From Streptomyces hawaiiensis (GTDB taxonomy: Bacteria; Actinomycetota; Actinomycetes; Streptomycetales; Streptomycetaceae): a stretch of DNA of 64,000 nucleotides. The translations under genes were made by a program, and so were the position numbers. The notes under the pieces are model-generated. The model had not been told where the DNA came from. It saw only the letters and a list, made by a program, of their open reading frames with translations, and did not search any database. Positions 20,068 through 27,773 of this stretch are shown piece by piece. The DNA lies in NCBI RefSeq assembly GCF_004803895.1, contig NZ_CP021978.1:4402001-4466000 (forward strand), read 5' to 3'. How positions within the stretch are numbered: the stretch's first letter is position 1; the number at the start of each line of letters is the position of its first letter.

Positions 20068-20098
20068 TGCGCGATCAATGAAAGGAGAAACACTTCAC

Positions 20099-20365
20099 GT
20101 GATCGGTAGGTTTGGCCGAGGCTGGTTCGATGCCCCCTCGGCCGATAGCGAAGTTAGCATTTGGCGCCAGTACGGTCCACAAATTCGCCGGATGACCATC
20201 TGGAGAGTGGAGCTGGGTCTCGGTCTGTTCCTGGCGGCCGGAGTGCTGGCGTGGCTCGGCGTACGGGAGCCCGACTGGGCCGCCATGAGTGTGGCGACCG
20301 GCGTCCTGGGCGTCGCCCTGCGTAGTCGCTCCTCCATCCGCTACATGCGCGTTCGCATCGAATGA
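20099..20365 (+). CDS. Small membrane protein, unknown
   Basis: An 88-residue product from GTG 20099 with AAAGGAGAA upstream. An in-frame ATG at 20078 has no ribosome site. The N-terminal 35 residues are polar (VIGRFGRGWFDAPSADSE). Two hydrophobic segments follow: WRVELGLGLFLAAGVLAWLGV and WAAMSVATGVLGVALRS. The tail RSSIRYMRVRIE is basic. The two short helices with a basic tail look like a small integral membrane protein; no family was recognised. It stands alone between the hairpin and an octamer repeat array. Confidence 0.55.
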   Translation: MIGRFGRGWFDAPSADSEVSIWRQYGPQIRRMTIWRVELGLGLFLAAGVLAWLGVREPDWAAMSVATGVLGVALRSRSSIRYMRVRIE

Positions 20366-20424
20366 GGGCGGGGCCGGCCTCGTTTCCAGCCGGAGGCGGG
20401 GCCGGCCCTCCGGTGCGCGCTCGG

Positions 20425-20496
20425 TCGCCCGACCGCCCGACCGCGCGACCGCCCGACCGTGCGTCCGCGCGACCGTGCGTCCGCGCGACCGTGCGT
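20425..20496. repeat. Array of nine 8-bp units
   Basis: Nine contiguous octamers of the form CCGNNCGN. The last five alternate CCGTGCGT and CCGCGCGA, forming a 16-base higher-order repeat. The array lies between the 88-residue membrane protein gene and the methyltransferase gene, about 110 bases before the latter's start. Slippage during replication would make it variable in copy number. Confidence 0.85.
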
Positions 20497-20608
20497 CCGG
20501 AAGCCAGGGGCCCGATCGCCCGATCGTGGCCTGTCGTTGCCCCAAGTACGCCCCTACCATGGGCAGTTCACCCAGGACGCTGTCCGGGTGCCGCTTCGGG
20601 GAGGACGT

Positions 20609-21418
20609 ATGGGCCATTACACGCCGACCGACCGTGAGATCGATGTCACGACCCCGAGTGTGGCTCGCATGTACGACTGGCTGCTCGGGGGGTCCGACAA
20701 CTACGCGAGTGACCGGGAGGCGTGCGACCACCTGCTGCGGATTGCTCCCAGCAGCAAGGAACTCGCCCTGACCAACCGCGCCTTCCTGCGACGGGTGGTC
20801 CGCTTCCTGGCCGAGGAGTGCGAGATCCGGCAGTTCATCGATCACGGATCGGGCCTGCCCACGCAGGACAACGTGCACCAGATCGCGCAGAAGGCGGACC
20901 CGCAGGCACGGGTGGTCTACGTGGACGACGACCCCATCGTTCTCGCGCACGGCCGCACCATGCTGGAGGAGAACGCCCAGACGGCGGTGCTGTGCGCTGA
21001 CATGCGTAGGACCGAGTACATCTTCGAACACAGCGACACCAAGCGGCTGATCGACCCGACCAAGCCCACCGCGGCCCTGTTCGTCTCCGTCCTGCACTGT
21101 CTCCCGGACGAGAAGGATCCCGCCGCGCTTCTGCGTGACGTGGCGAGTCGGCTGGCCCCGGGAAGTTACATGGTGGTCTGCCAACTCGTCAGCGACGACA
21201 GAGCGGTGCGGGACGGTGTCACGAACCTGATGGTGACCGCGACCGGGGGGCGGTGGGGACGCGTACGCTCCAAAGCCGAGGTCACGGAGTTCTTGCGGGA
21301 CTGGAGGCCGGTGGAACCAGGGTTGGTCGAAGTGAGCCAATGGCGACCCGACTCCCAGCCGACAGTATGGAAGCAGGGAAACGAGTGGGAGGAATGGGGC
21401 GGCGTTGTCGCCCTGTGA
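20609..21418 (+). CDS. SAM-dependent methyltransferase, DUF574 type
   Basis: A 269-residue protein opening YTPTDREIDVTTPSVARMYDWLLGGSDNYASDREA, the hallmark of the DUF574 (Methyltransf_19) family that is abundant in Streptomyces. The SAM-binding part includes IRQFIDHGSGLPTQDN near 80-95 and VVYVDDDPIVLAH near 109-121. These proteins are predicted methyltransferases with mostly unknown substrates. ATG 20609 has GGGGAGGA upstream. They often occur next to XRE/DUF397 regulator pairs, as here, where the gene is convergent with the XRE gene 34 bases away. Confidence 0.9.
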   Translation: MGHYTPTDREIDVTTPSVARMYDWLLGGSDNYASDREACDHLLRIAPSSKELALTNRAFLRRVVRFLAEECEIRQFIDHGSGLPTQDNVHQIAQKADPQARVVYVDDDPIVLAHGRTMLEENAQTAVLCADMRRTEYIFEHSDTKRLIDPTKPTAALFVSVLHCLPDEKDPAALLRDVASRLAPGSYMVVCQLVSDDRAVRDGVTNLMVTATGGRWGRVRSKAEVTEFLRDWRPVEPGLVEVSQWRPDSQPTVWKQGNEWEEWGGVVAL

Positions 21419-21452
21419 AAGCAGGTGCCGACGACCCCGCGAAATCTGAAAT

Positions 21453-22343
21453 TCAGCGGTACCTCTCGATGGCCTCGCGCAGCAGTTCCTCCGTGCGTTC
21501 CCGGGAAGCCGCCCGTTTCATCAGGCGATTCAACACCAGCCTGTAGCGCTCCGTCTCTTCCGGCCGGGTCAGGTACGTGGCGCTGCCGATGCTCTCGACA
21601 TAGACCACTTCCGCCGGCCGGCCGTCCCGCAGCCGCAGGTGCGTGATCGGGTACGGCGGTGAGACATCACCGCTGTTGACGAATTCGACGATCCGGATAT
21701 TGGTCTTGGGGACCTGTCCCAGGGCCAGCAGTTGCTCCATCTGCCGTCTCATGACGCGCCGACCTCCGCGAGGCCGATGAAGCACGCCTTCGTCCAGCAG
21801 GGCCGTGAGCGCGGGCCGATCCGGCTGCCTCAGAATCCGTTGCCTGTCCAGCCGCAGAGCGACCCGCCGCTCGTTCTCGGCGTCCATCGGAAGGGCGGCG
21901 GAGATCACCGCGCGTGCGTACTCACGAGTCTGCAGCAAGCCCGGTACGACGAGAGCCTCGTACATGATGATCCGCTCAGCTCCCTGCTCGAGGCTTATCA
22001 GCCTCTTGAGGAAGTCCGGCGTGACATCGCTGTACTGCGTGTACCAGGCGCCGTTAGAGGACTGGGAGAGCAGATACTCGATCTCTGCCAGCTCTTCGCG
22101 GCCGGCCCGGTAGAAGGCCGCGAGATCACGGACGTCCCGAGCCTTGGGCTGGGTGGCGGCCCGCTCGAGACGGCTGATCTTCGCGGCGGAAGCGCGGATC
22201 GTCACCGCTGCTTCACTCAACGTCACACCGCGCTGGAGGCGCAGTCTGCGCAGGCGCTCGCCGAGAAGGCGTGCTGCGGGATCCGGCTGTGACTGCTGCC
22301 GCGAGGGCATCGACGCCGCCGGCCCATCAGATCCCACGCGCAC
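21453..22343 (-). CDS. XRE-family regulator with DUF5753 domain
   Basis: A 296-residue protein. The N-terminal HTH is at about 27-82 (ARLLGERLRRLRLQRGVTLSEAAVTIRASAAKISRLE). The rest is the DUF5753 ligand-like domain (AWYTQYSDVTPDFLKRLISLEQGAERI, then LVVPGLLQTREYARAVI). Many such regulators, for example the WhiJ type, pair with a DUF397 protein in Streptomyces development. GTG 22343 was chosen because AGAGGAG ends five bases upstream; GTG 22349 lies too close to it. The DUF397 partner gene lies upstream in the same direction. Confidence 0.9.
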   Translation of the reverse strand: MRVGSDGPAASMPSRQQSQPDPAARLLGERLRRLRLQRGVTLSEAAVTIRASAAKISRLERAATQPKARDVRDLAAFYRAGREELAEIEYLLSQSSNGAWYTQYSDVTPDFLKRLISLEQGAERIIMYEALVVPGLLQTREYARAVISAALPMDAENERRVALRLDRQRILRQPDRPALTALLDEGVLHRPRGGRRVMRRQMEQLLALGQVPKTNIRIVEFVNSGDVSPPYPITHLRLRDGRPAEVVYVESIGSATYLTRPEETERYRLVLNRLMKRAASRERTEELLREAIERYR

Positions 22344-22351
22344 GCACACTC

Positions 22352-22417
22352 CTCTGCGAGATCAACGCTTGTCCGAGTCTCGCAGAGCGGAGAACCCGAT
22401 GGGACCGGACAAGCGTT
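22352..22417. promoter_or_regulatory. Two interlocking inverted repeats before the XRE gene
   Basis: CTCTGCGAG at 22352-22360 is inverted at 22379-22387. AACGCTTGTCCG at 22364-22375 is inverted at 22406-22417. Both are perfect. They fill the 87-base gap between the DUF397 stop and the XRE start and probably form an operator; which protein binds is not known. Confidence 0.55.
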
Positions 22418-22430
22418 GTTCCGCGCCGGG

Positions 22431-22664
22431 CTACGCGGTCAGTCCGTCGAACTCACCATCCCGGGCACCGGTCACAAAGGCTGCCAACTCCTGCCGCGTG
22501 TACACCAGGGCAGGCCCCGAAGGGTGCCGTGAGTTCCGGACGGCGACGCGCCCGTCGGGGAGCCCGGCGACTTCAACGCAGTTGCCCGCCCCTTGACTTG
22601 CCGTGCTCTTGATCCACAGGGCGCCCTCGATCCGGTCGGCGGGAACACCGTTGTTGTACTGCAT
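22431..22664 (-). CDS. DUF397 protein
   Basis: A 77-residue protein with the DUF397 pattern GALWIKSTASQGAGNCVEVA ... RNSRHPSGPALVYTRQELAAFVTGARDGEFDGL. DUF397 proteins are small partners of XRE/DUF5753 regulators. ATG 22664 is preferred because GGAGGAG lies six bases upstream; ATG 22670 directly abuts that site. The pair with the XRE gene resembles a toxin-antitoxin-like or partner-switching arrangement, but a toxic activity has not been shown for this one. Confidence 0.88.
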   Translation of the reverse strand: MQYNNGVPADRIEGALWIKSTASQGAGNCVEVAGLPDGRVAVRNSRHPSGPALVYTRQELAAFVTGARDGEFDGLTA

Positions 22665-22824
22665 GTACATCTCCTCCGACAGTCATACGCTTGCAATTTC
22701 GCGTGCAATTGCACGACGGATGAGCTGTCACGATAGAGGCCGCACACCGTCTGGAAAATCCCTCACACGGGTGTCTCGCGAGTCCGGAGCACCTGCCTGA
22801 CCTGGAGGGCCCCGGGTGACAGCA

Positions 22825-22862
22825 CGGCGGGGCAGGAGACCCTCAAGTCTCCTGCCCCGCCG
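22825..22862. terminator. Hairpin behind the DUF5324 gene
   Basis: A perfect 16-base stem, CGGCGGGGCAGGAGAC at 22825-22840 with its complement at 22847-22862, loop CCTCAA. It lies 20 bases after the leftward DUF5324 gene. There is no T-run, which is common for Streptomyces terminators. Confidence 0.75.
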
Positions 22863-22882
22863 AACTGTTGGATCCGGCGCTC

Positions 22883-23584
22883 TCAGGAACGGTCGTCGCG
22901 CCGGGCGGCCTCTTCCTCGGCCTGCTTGGCCTCGACCTCCGGGTCCAGGACCGACTGGCCCGTGCCGTCCACGGACGACAGGTGCCCCGACTCGGGGACC
23001 TCCGTCGCGGCCGGCGGCTCCACCAGCCAGTCCGGATTGGCCTGCTTGTCCCACCACTTCCACGCGGCGAAGGCGCCGCCCGCGAGGGCGCCCAGAAGCA
23101 CCAGCGTCTTCATGGCCTTGCCGGCCTTGGCCCGCCGTTCGTGCTTACGGACCAGCTTCTGGATCTCCTTGGACGAAACCTGGCCGCGCAGCGCGGCCAC
23201 GGCGGCCGCACTCCGGGCCGCGGCCTCGGACGTGACGGGCACGGCCGCGGCCATCGCCTGCTCGATCCTCGGCCTGGAGTACTCCGCCGCCTGGCGGGCG
23301 GCCTTGCGGGTGCGGTCGGCGGCGTCCTGGGCGGCCTGGTCGACCTTCGGCGGCACATGGGTGCGGGCCTGCTCCAGATAGGGCTGCACATGGGCGCCGT
23401 ACTGGACACGTGCCTGACCTGCGGCCTGCGTCACCTTGGGCGCCAGCCGTACGCGGGCCTCGTGTGCGTAGTGCGCGGCCCTGTCCTTGGCCGTGTCGGC
23501 GTAGGGCGCCACCACTTCCGCGGCGTGCAGCACGCTGTCCTTCGCCGAACCAGTCGCGGCGCGCACGCTGTCGATGCGGGTCAC
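22883..23584 (-). CDS. DUF5324 family membrane-associated protein
   Basis: A 233-residue protein. Residues 1-140 are long amphipathic helices rich in Ala, Lys and Gln (SVRAATGSAKDSVLHAAEVVAPYADTAKDRAAHYAHEAR). A membrane helix follows, AMKTLVLLGALAGGAFAAWKWW (about 158-179), and an acidic tail. The N-terminal helical part resembles apolipoprotein-like or late-embryogenesis-like helices. It starts with GTG 23584 after GAGGAGGAA. The family is of unknown function and found in Streptomyces; a stress or envelope role would be a guess. Confidence 0.8.
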   Translation of the reverse strand: MTRIDSVRAATGSAKDSVLHAAEVVAPYADTAKDRAAHYAHEARVRLAPKVTQAAGQARVQYGAHVQPYLEQARTHVPPKVDQAAQDAADRTRKAARQAAEYSRPRIEQAMAAAVPVTSEAAARSAAAVAALRGQVSSKEIQKLVRKHERRAKAGKAMKTLVLLGALAGGAFAAWKWWDKQANPDWLVEPPAATEVPESGHLSSVDGTGQSVLDPEVEAKQAEEEAARRDDRS

Positions 23585-23922
23585 GGGTTCCTCCTCCTCG
23601 GTGGCGTACGGTATTTCGACTTTCCACCCTTTTACGGATCATGCCTCCCGACGCACGACCAGGCATGCGCGGGAGGGCATCCGGGTCACGGGAACCGGCA
23701 TCCAGCGCCGATCACGTGCAATAGCGGATGAATAGGGGGCAACAGGAGCTTGTCGTCGACAATGCCACGGATCGCAGCCGAGCGCCCCCGCCCCGGGGCT
23801 ACTCGACCGGTTTTCTGCCCGCGCCCGCCGAGGGTTTCCCCCCGCTGCACCGAGGCCGGGCGACGCGTGGGCCCGTCCATGCGAGGATCAGGGAGTCACA
23901 GAAAGACAACGGAAGGCAGATC

Positions 23923-24450
23923 GTGGCTGAGCAGCTCTACGCCACCCTGAAGACCAATCACGGCGACATCGAGGTCCGGCTCCTGCCGAACCACGCGCCC
24001 AAGACGGTCAAGAACTTCGTCGAGCTCGCCCAGGGCGAGCGGGAGTGGACCCACCCGGAGACGGGGCAGAAGTCCACGGACAAGCTCTACGACGGCACGG
24101 TCTTCCACCGGGTGATCAGTGGCTTCATGATCCAGGGCGGTGACCCGCTGGGCAACGGCACCGGCGGCCCCGGCTACCAGTTCGAGGACGAGTTCCACCC
24201 GGACCTGCGCTTCGACAAGCCCTACCTGCTGGCGATGGCCAACGCCGGCCCGGGCACCAACGGCTCGCAGTTCTTCATCACCGTCTCCCCGACGGCGTGG
24301 CTGAACCGCAAGCACACCATCTTCGGCGAGGTCACCGACGGGGCCAGCCAGAAGATCGTGGACACCATCGCCACGGCCCAGACGAACCCGCGCACCGACC
24401 GCCCGCTGAACGACGTGGTCATCGAGTCGGTCGTCATCGAGACCCGCTGA
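23923..24450 (+). CDS. Peptidyl-prolyl cis-trans isomerase, cyclophilin type
   Basis: A 175-residue cyclophilin: TNHGDIEVRLLPNHAPKTVKNFVELA, the catalytic FHRVISGFMIQGGDP with the key arginine, and NGSQFFITVSP. It catalyses proline isomerisation in folding proteins. No signal peptide is present, so it is cytoplasmic. GTG 23923 follows GGAAGGCAGATC; in-frame starts further upstream would add sequence unlike the family. A terminator lies 28 bases after the stop. The 23585-23922 interval holds only its promoter region, and no other gene was seen. Confidence 0.95.
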   Translation: MAEQLYATLKTNHGDIEVRLLPNHAPKTVKNFVELAQGEREWTHPETGQKSTDKLYDGTVFHRVISGFMIQGGDPLGNGTGGPGYQFEDEFHPDLRFDKPYLLAMANAGPGTNGSQFFITVSPTAWLNRKHTIFGEVTDGASQKIVDTIATAQTNPRTDRPLNDVVIESVVIETR

Positions 24451-24478
24451 GCGCGAAGGCTCCCGCAGGGAACCAATC

Positions 24479-24517
24479 GCCCCGCTCATCCGTAAGGATG
24501 AGCGGGGCGGGCTTTTC
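24479..24517 (+). terminator. Cyclophilin gene terminator
   Basis: GCCCCGCTCATCC at 24479-24491 pairs perfectly with GGATGAGCGGGGC at 24496-24508 around GTAA, followed by GGGCTTTTCT. Confidence 0.92.
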
Positions 24518-24538
24518 TCACACGACCTAGGGGAGACC

Positions 24539-25429
24539 ATGGACGACCAGGCTGCGGGCAGCCCGCAGGACGCCCACAGCGTCCCCATGTGCTACCGCCA
24601 CCCTGACCGCGAGACGGGCATCCGCTGCACGCGCTGCGAGCGCCCGATCTGCCCCGAGTGCATGGTCAACGCCTCCGTCGGCTTCCATTGCCCCGAGTGC
24701 GTCCGTACCGGCTCCGGCACGGGTCATCCGCCCACGGCCGCCATGCCCCGGACGATCGCGGGCGGCTCCATCGCCGCCGATCCCCGGCTGCTGACCAAGA
24801 TCCTCATCGGGATCAACCTGGCCGTGTTCATCGCCGTCCAGGTCCACGAGTCGCTGTTGAACGACATCGTGCTGCTCGGCGCCTGGCCGCCGGCGCCTTT
24901 CACGCCCACCCAGGGCGTGGCGGGAGGCGAGTGGTACCGCATGGTGACGTCGATGTTCACCCACCAGGAGATCTGGCACATCGCGTTCAACATGCTCAGC
25001 TTGTGGTGGCTCGGCGGTCCGCTCGAAGCGGCGCTCGGCCGCGTCCGCTATCTCGTGCTCTACTTCATCTCCGGACTCGCGGGCAGCGCGCTGGCCTACC
25101 TCCTGGCGTCTGCGAACACGGCGACCCTGGGTGCCTCCGGCGCGATCTTCGGGCTCTTCGGCGCGACGGCCGTACTGATGCGCCGGCTCAACTACGACAT
25201 GCGGCCGATCATCGCGCTGCTGGTGATCAACCTGATCTTCACCTTCAGCCCGGGGTTCAACATCTCCTGGCAGGCCCACATCGGTGGCCTGGTCGCCGGT
25301 GTCGTCGTCGGATACGCCATGGTCCACGCCCCGCGCGAGCGCCGGGCACTGGTCCAGTACGGCACCTGCGCCCTGGTCCTGGGAGTGGTCGTGCTCATGA
25401 CCATGTTGAGGACGGCGCAGCTCGCCTGA
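24539..25429 (+). CDS. Rhomboid family intramembrane serine protease with N-terminal zinc-binding domain
   Basis: A 296-residue protein. The N-terminus holds a B-box-like cysteine/histidine cluster (CYRHPDRETGIRCTRCERPICPECM ... FHCPEC) at about 18-63. The rhomboid fold follows: the WHIAFNMLSLWWLGGPLE loop, the nucleophile Ser200 in GASGAIFG, and the catalytic His247 in WQAHIGGLVAG. Six or seven membrane helices are visible. Rhomboids cut transmembrane substrates. ATG 24539 follows GGGGAGACC. It is convergent with crgA. Confidence 0.93.
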   Translation: MDDQAAGSPQDAHSVPMCYRHPDRETGIRCTRCERPICPECMVNASVGFHCPECVRTGSGTGHPPTAAMPRTIAGGSIAADPRLLTKILIGINLAVFIAVQVHESLLNDIVLLGAWPPAPFTPTQGVAGGEWYRMVTSMFTHQEIWHIAFNMLSLWWLGGPLEAALGRVRYLVLYFISGLAGSALAYLLASANTATLGASGAIFGLFGATAVLMRRLNYDMRPIIALLVINLIFTFSPGFNISWQAHIGGLVAGVVVGYAMVHAPRERRALVQYGTCALVLGVVVLMTMLRTAQLA

Positions 25430-25436
25430 GCAGGCG

Positions 25437-25639
25437 TTGTCCACAGCGGGTGCCGGATCTTGTGCATACAGTGCGGGAACATGTGTGCCCCCTGTCACCG
25501 ACCCGCGTTCCCGCAGGTCAGGCAGGGGGCGAACATGTTTTCGAGTGCCAGTACTTCCGTCATACCGGCGTCAACGTCCCGTGAGTTATCCACAGATCGT
25601 CTTCATTATCCCCATGTGGAAAACTGCTGTGGATAACTC
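25437..25639. promoter_or_regulatory. DnaA-box cluster between rhomboid and crgA genes
   Basis: A perfect TTGTCCACA at 25437-25445, then a 13-base inverted repeat GAGTTATCCACAG at 25583-25595 and its complement at 25627-25639, each arm holding a perfect TTATCCACA box. The cluster lies between two convergent stop codons, so it is not a promoter of either gene. It could bind DnaA, or the inverted repeat could act as a bidirectional terminator. No gene lies in the interval. Confidence 0.7.
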
Positions 25640-25683
25640 AGCGAACAACCCTGGGCAGAGCTGCGTTCACCTTGCGGTGACCG

Positions 25684-25938
25684 CTACTTCCACTGGGTCG
25701 AGACACCGAATCCGGCGGCGATGAAGCCGAAGCCCACCACGATGTTCCAGTTGCCCAGCGAGTCGATGGGCAGCGAGCCGTCGGTGACGTAGAAGACGAC
25801 GATCCAGGCCAGCCCGATGAGGAACATGGCCAGCATGACGGGCGCGACCCAGGCGCGGTTGCTCAGCTTGATGGCGGTCGTCTGCTTGGCAGGCGGCGGC
25901 GTGTAGTCGGCCTTCTTGCGGATACGTGACTTCGGCAC
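25684..25938 (-). CDS. crgA: Cell division protein CrgA
   Basis: An 84-residue protein: MPKSRIRKKADYTPPPAKQ, then two membrane helices (about 31-52 and 63-80) ending FGFIAAGFGVSTQWK. This is CrgA, which inhibits or times FtsZ ring formation and coordinates septation in Streptomyces. The start is GTG 25938, preceded by GGAGAG. Its length equals that of known CrgA. It is divergent from the DUF881 gene. Confidence 0.96.
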   Translation of the reverse strand: MPKSRIRKKADYTPPPAKQTTAIKLSNRAWVAPVMLAMFLIGLAWIVVFYVTDGSLPIDSLGNWNIVVGFGFIAAGFGVSTQWK

Positions 25939-26077
25939 GAGGGTCTCTCCTGTCGATGCGCTGCGTGGCCGCGCAGGTAACTGAGTCGGTCTCGGGGCAG
26001 CGTAAGGGGACTCCGATTGCTCCCCCGGGCGTCCGTTAGCGTAGTGCTTCCGCCGCGCCGAAGGAGATAAGGGTACG

Positions 26078-26860
26078 TTGAGCAATTCTGCCGACTCCCC
26101 CGGGACGGGATCCACCCCTGAGCGCGCACGGCGTTTTCGGCCTGTGCGCATCCTCACGGCGGCGGTGTTCGCTCTGGCGGGTCTCATCTTCTTCACCAGC
26201 TTCGACACGGCCAAGGGCACCAACATCCGCACGGACAGCTCTCTGCTGAAGCTGTCCGACCTCATCCACGAGCGCAGCCGGGAGAACGGCGAGCTGGACG
26301 AGACCAACGGGGCCCTGCGCAAGGACATAGAAGCGCTCGCCGAGCGCGACGACGGCAGCACCAAGGCGGAGGACGACAAGCTCGCGGCCCTGGAGAAGCG
26401 CGCGGGTACGCAGAAGCTCAAGGGCGACTCGCTCACGGTCACGCTCAATGACGCCCCGCCGGACGCCACCGCCAAGCTCCCCGGCTACCCCGAGCCGCAG
26501 CCCGACTACCTGGTCATCCACCAGCAGGACCTCCAGGCCGTGGTGAACGCGCTGTGGCAGGGCGGGGCCAAGGGCATCAAGGTCATGGACCAGCGGCTGA
26601 TCTCCACCAGTGCGGTGCGCTGCGTGGGCAACACCCTGATCCTGCAGGGCCGCGTCTACTCACCGCCGTACAAGATCACGGCGGTCGGTGACCCGGGCAA
26701 GCTGCAGAAGGCGCTCGCGGCGTCCCCGGCGATCCAGAACTACATGGTCTACGTCAATGTCTACGGGCTCGGATGGAAAGTCGAGGAGAACGGCCCGGTG
26801 ACTCTGCCCGGCTATTCGGGCACAGTGGATCTGCACTACGCGAAGCCCGTGGAGCAGTAG
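26078..26860 (+). CDS. DUF881 family protein
   Basis: A 260-residue protein. A membrane anchor lies at about residues 24-42 (ILTAAVFALAGLIFFTSF), a coiled coil at about 60-100 with the pattern of heptads (SDLIHERSRENGELDETNGALRKDIEALAERD), and the DUF881 fold in the rest, including LTVTLNDAPP and GGAKGIKVMDQRLISTSAVRCVGNTL. DUF881 genes in actinobacteria are often near crgA or division genes; the function is unknown. The start is TTG 26078, with AAGGAGATAAGGG upstream. The sortase gene follows after 20 bases. Confidence 0.9.
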   Translation: MSNSADSPGTGSTPERARRFRPVRILTAAVFALAGLIFFTSFDTAKGTNIRTDSSLLKLSDLIHERSRENGELDETNGALRKDIEALAERDDGSTKAEDDKLAALEKRAGTQKLKGDSLTVTLNDAPPDATAKLPGYPEPQPDYLVIHQQDLQAVVNALWQGGAKGIKVMDQRLISTSAVRCVGNTLILQGRVYSPPYKITAVGDPGKLQKALAASPAIQNYMVYVNVYGLGWKVEENGPVTLPGYSGTVDLHYAKPVEQ

Positions 26861-26880
26861 CCGGACCGGGGGAGCTGCCG

Positions 26881-27558
26881 GTGCGCGTGATCATCAGGAC
26901 CGTCAGCGAACTGTGCATCACCGCCGGCAGCGTGATCGTGCTGTTCGTCGTCTACGTGCTCTTCTGGACGGGTGTGCGGGCCGACGGCGTCATGGACGAC
27001 CAGATCGACCTGCTCCGGAAGGAGTGGTCGAAACCCCGTCCGCCGGCCGGTGGCTCTCCCGCAGGCCCTGCGAAACCCGCGTCCTACGCCAAGGGCAGGC
27101 CTTTCGCGATCATGTACATCCCGCGGCTTGGTTTCACGTGGAACAAGCCCGTGCTCGAAGGCACCGCCACCGGCACGCTGAAGAAGGGCCTCGGCCACTA
27201 CGCCGAGACCGCCCAGCTCGGGCAGAAGGGGAACTTCGCGGTCGCCGGCCACCGCCGCACCTACGGCGACCCCTTCAAGGACTTCCCCGAGCTCAGGCGC
27301 GGTGACGCCGTGGTGCTGACCGACGGCACGACCTGGTTCACGTATCGGATCGACAAAGGCCCCTACAAAACAGTGCCCTCGGACATCGAGGTGATCGACC
27401 CTGTCCCACGTACATCCGGGTACACGCGGTCGGGACGGTATCTGACGCTGACCACGTGCGAACCGGAATGGGGACACAGTCATCGGCTGATCGTCTGGGC
27501 GCACCTGGACTCCACCCAGCCCGTGGAGGCCGGGAAACCAGAGGCGCTGCGCCGTTAG
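26881..27558 (+). CDS. Class E sortase (first of three)
   Basis: A 225-residue protein with one N-terminal membrane helix (about 10-30) and a sortase domain. The catalytic triad is His124 (VAGHR), Cys193 (TLTTCEP) and Arg202. Class E sortases of Streptomyces anchor LAXTG proteins such as long chaplins to peptidoglycan. GTG 26881 follows GGGGGAG six bases upstream. It lies in a rightward group DUF881-sortase-small membrane protein-pabA-sortase-sortase. Confidence 0.93.
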   Translation: MRVIIRTVSELCITAGSVIVLFVVYVLFWTGVRADGVMDDQIDLLRKEWSKPRPPAGGSPAGPAKPASYAKGRPFAIMYIPRLGFTWNKPVLEGTATGTLKKGLGHYAETAQLGQKGNFAVAGHRRTYGDPFKDFPELRRGDAVVLTDGTTWFTYRIDKGPYKTVPSDIEVIDPVPRTSGYTRSGRYLTLTTCEPEWGHSHRLIVWAHLDSTQPVEAGKPEALRR

Positions 27559-27611
27559 TCTGGTGGTTGTACGGCGTGGGTCTGGTGCCGTGGTACGACG
27601 GAAGGGACGGC

Positions 27612-27773
27612 ATGTACGGCTGGATCTGGCGGCATCTGCCGGGGAACACGTGGGTGAGGGCAGTGATCTCACTCGTCCTGGTCGTGGCCGTGGTGTACGT
27701 CCTCTTCCAGTACGTCTTCCCGTGGGCGGAGCCGCTGCTGCCCTTCAACGATGTGACGGTGGACAACCAGTGA
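27612..27773 (+). CDS. Small single-helix membrane protein
   Basis: A 53-residue product, MYGWIWRHLPGNTWVRAVIS at the start, one membrane helix (about 16-35, LVLVVAVVYVLFQYVF) and a short acidic tail ending FNDVTVDNQ. Its ATG at 27612 follows GGAAGGGACGG. The TGA overlaps the GTG of the glutaminase gene by four bases, so they are coupled. It belongs to a small Streptomyces family of unknown function seen in this context. Confidence 0.78.
   Translation: MYGWIWRHLPGNTWVRAVISLVLVVAVVYVLFQYVFPWAEPLLPFNDVTVDNQ

Noticed and set aside
22431..22664. Calling the DUF397/XRE pair a toxin-antitoxin system outright
   Set aside because: The family pairing is known, but nothing in the sequence shows toxicity; a regulator with a partner is the safer reading.
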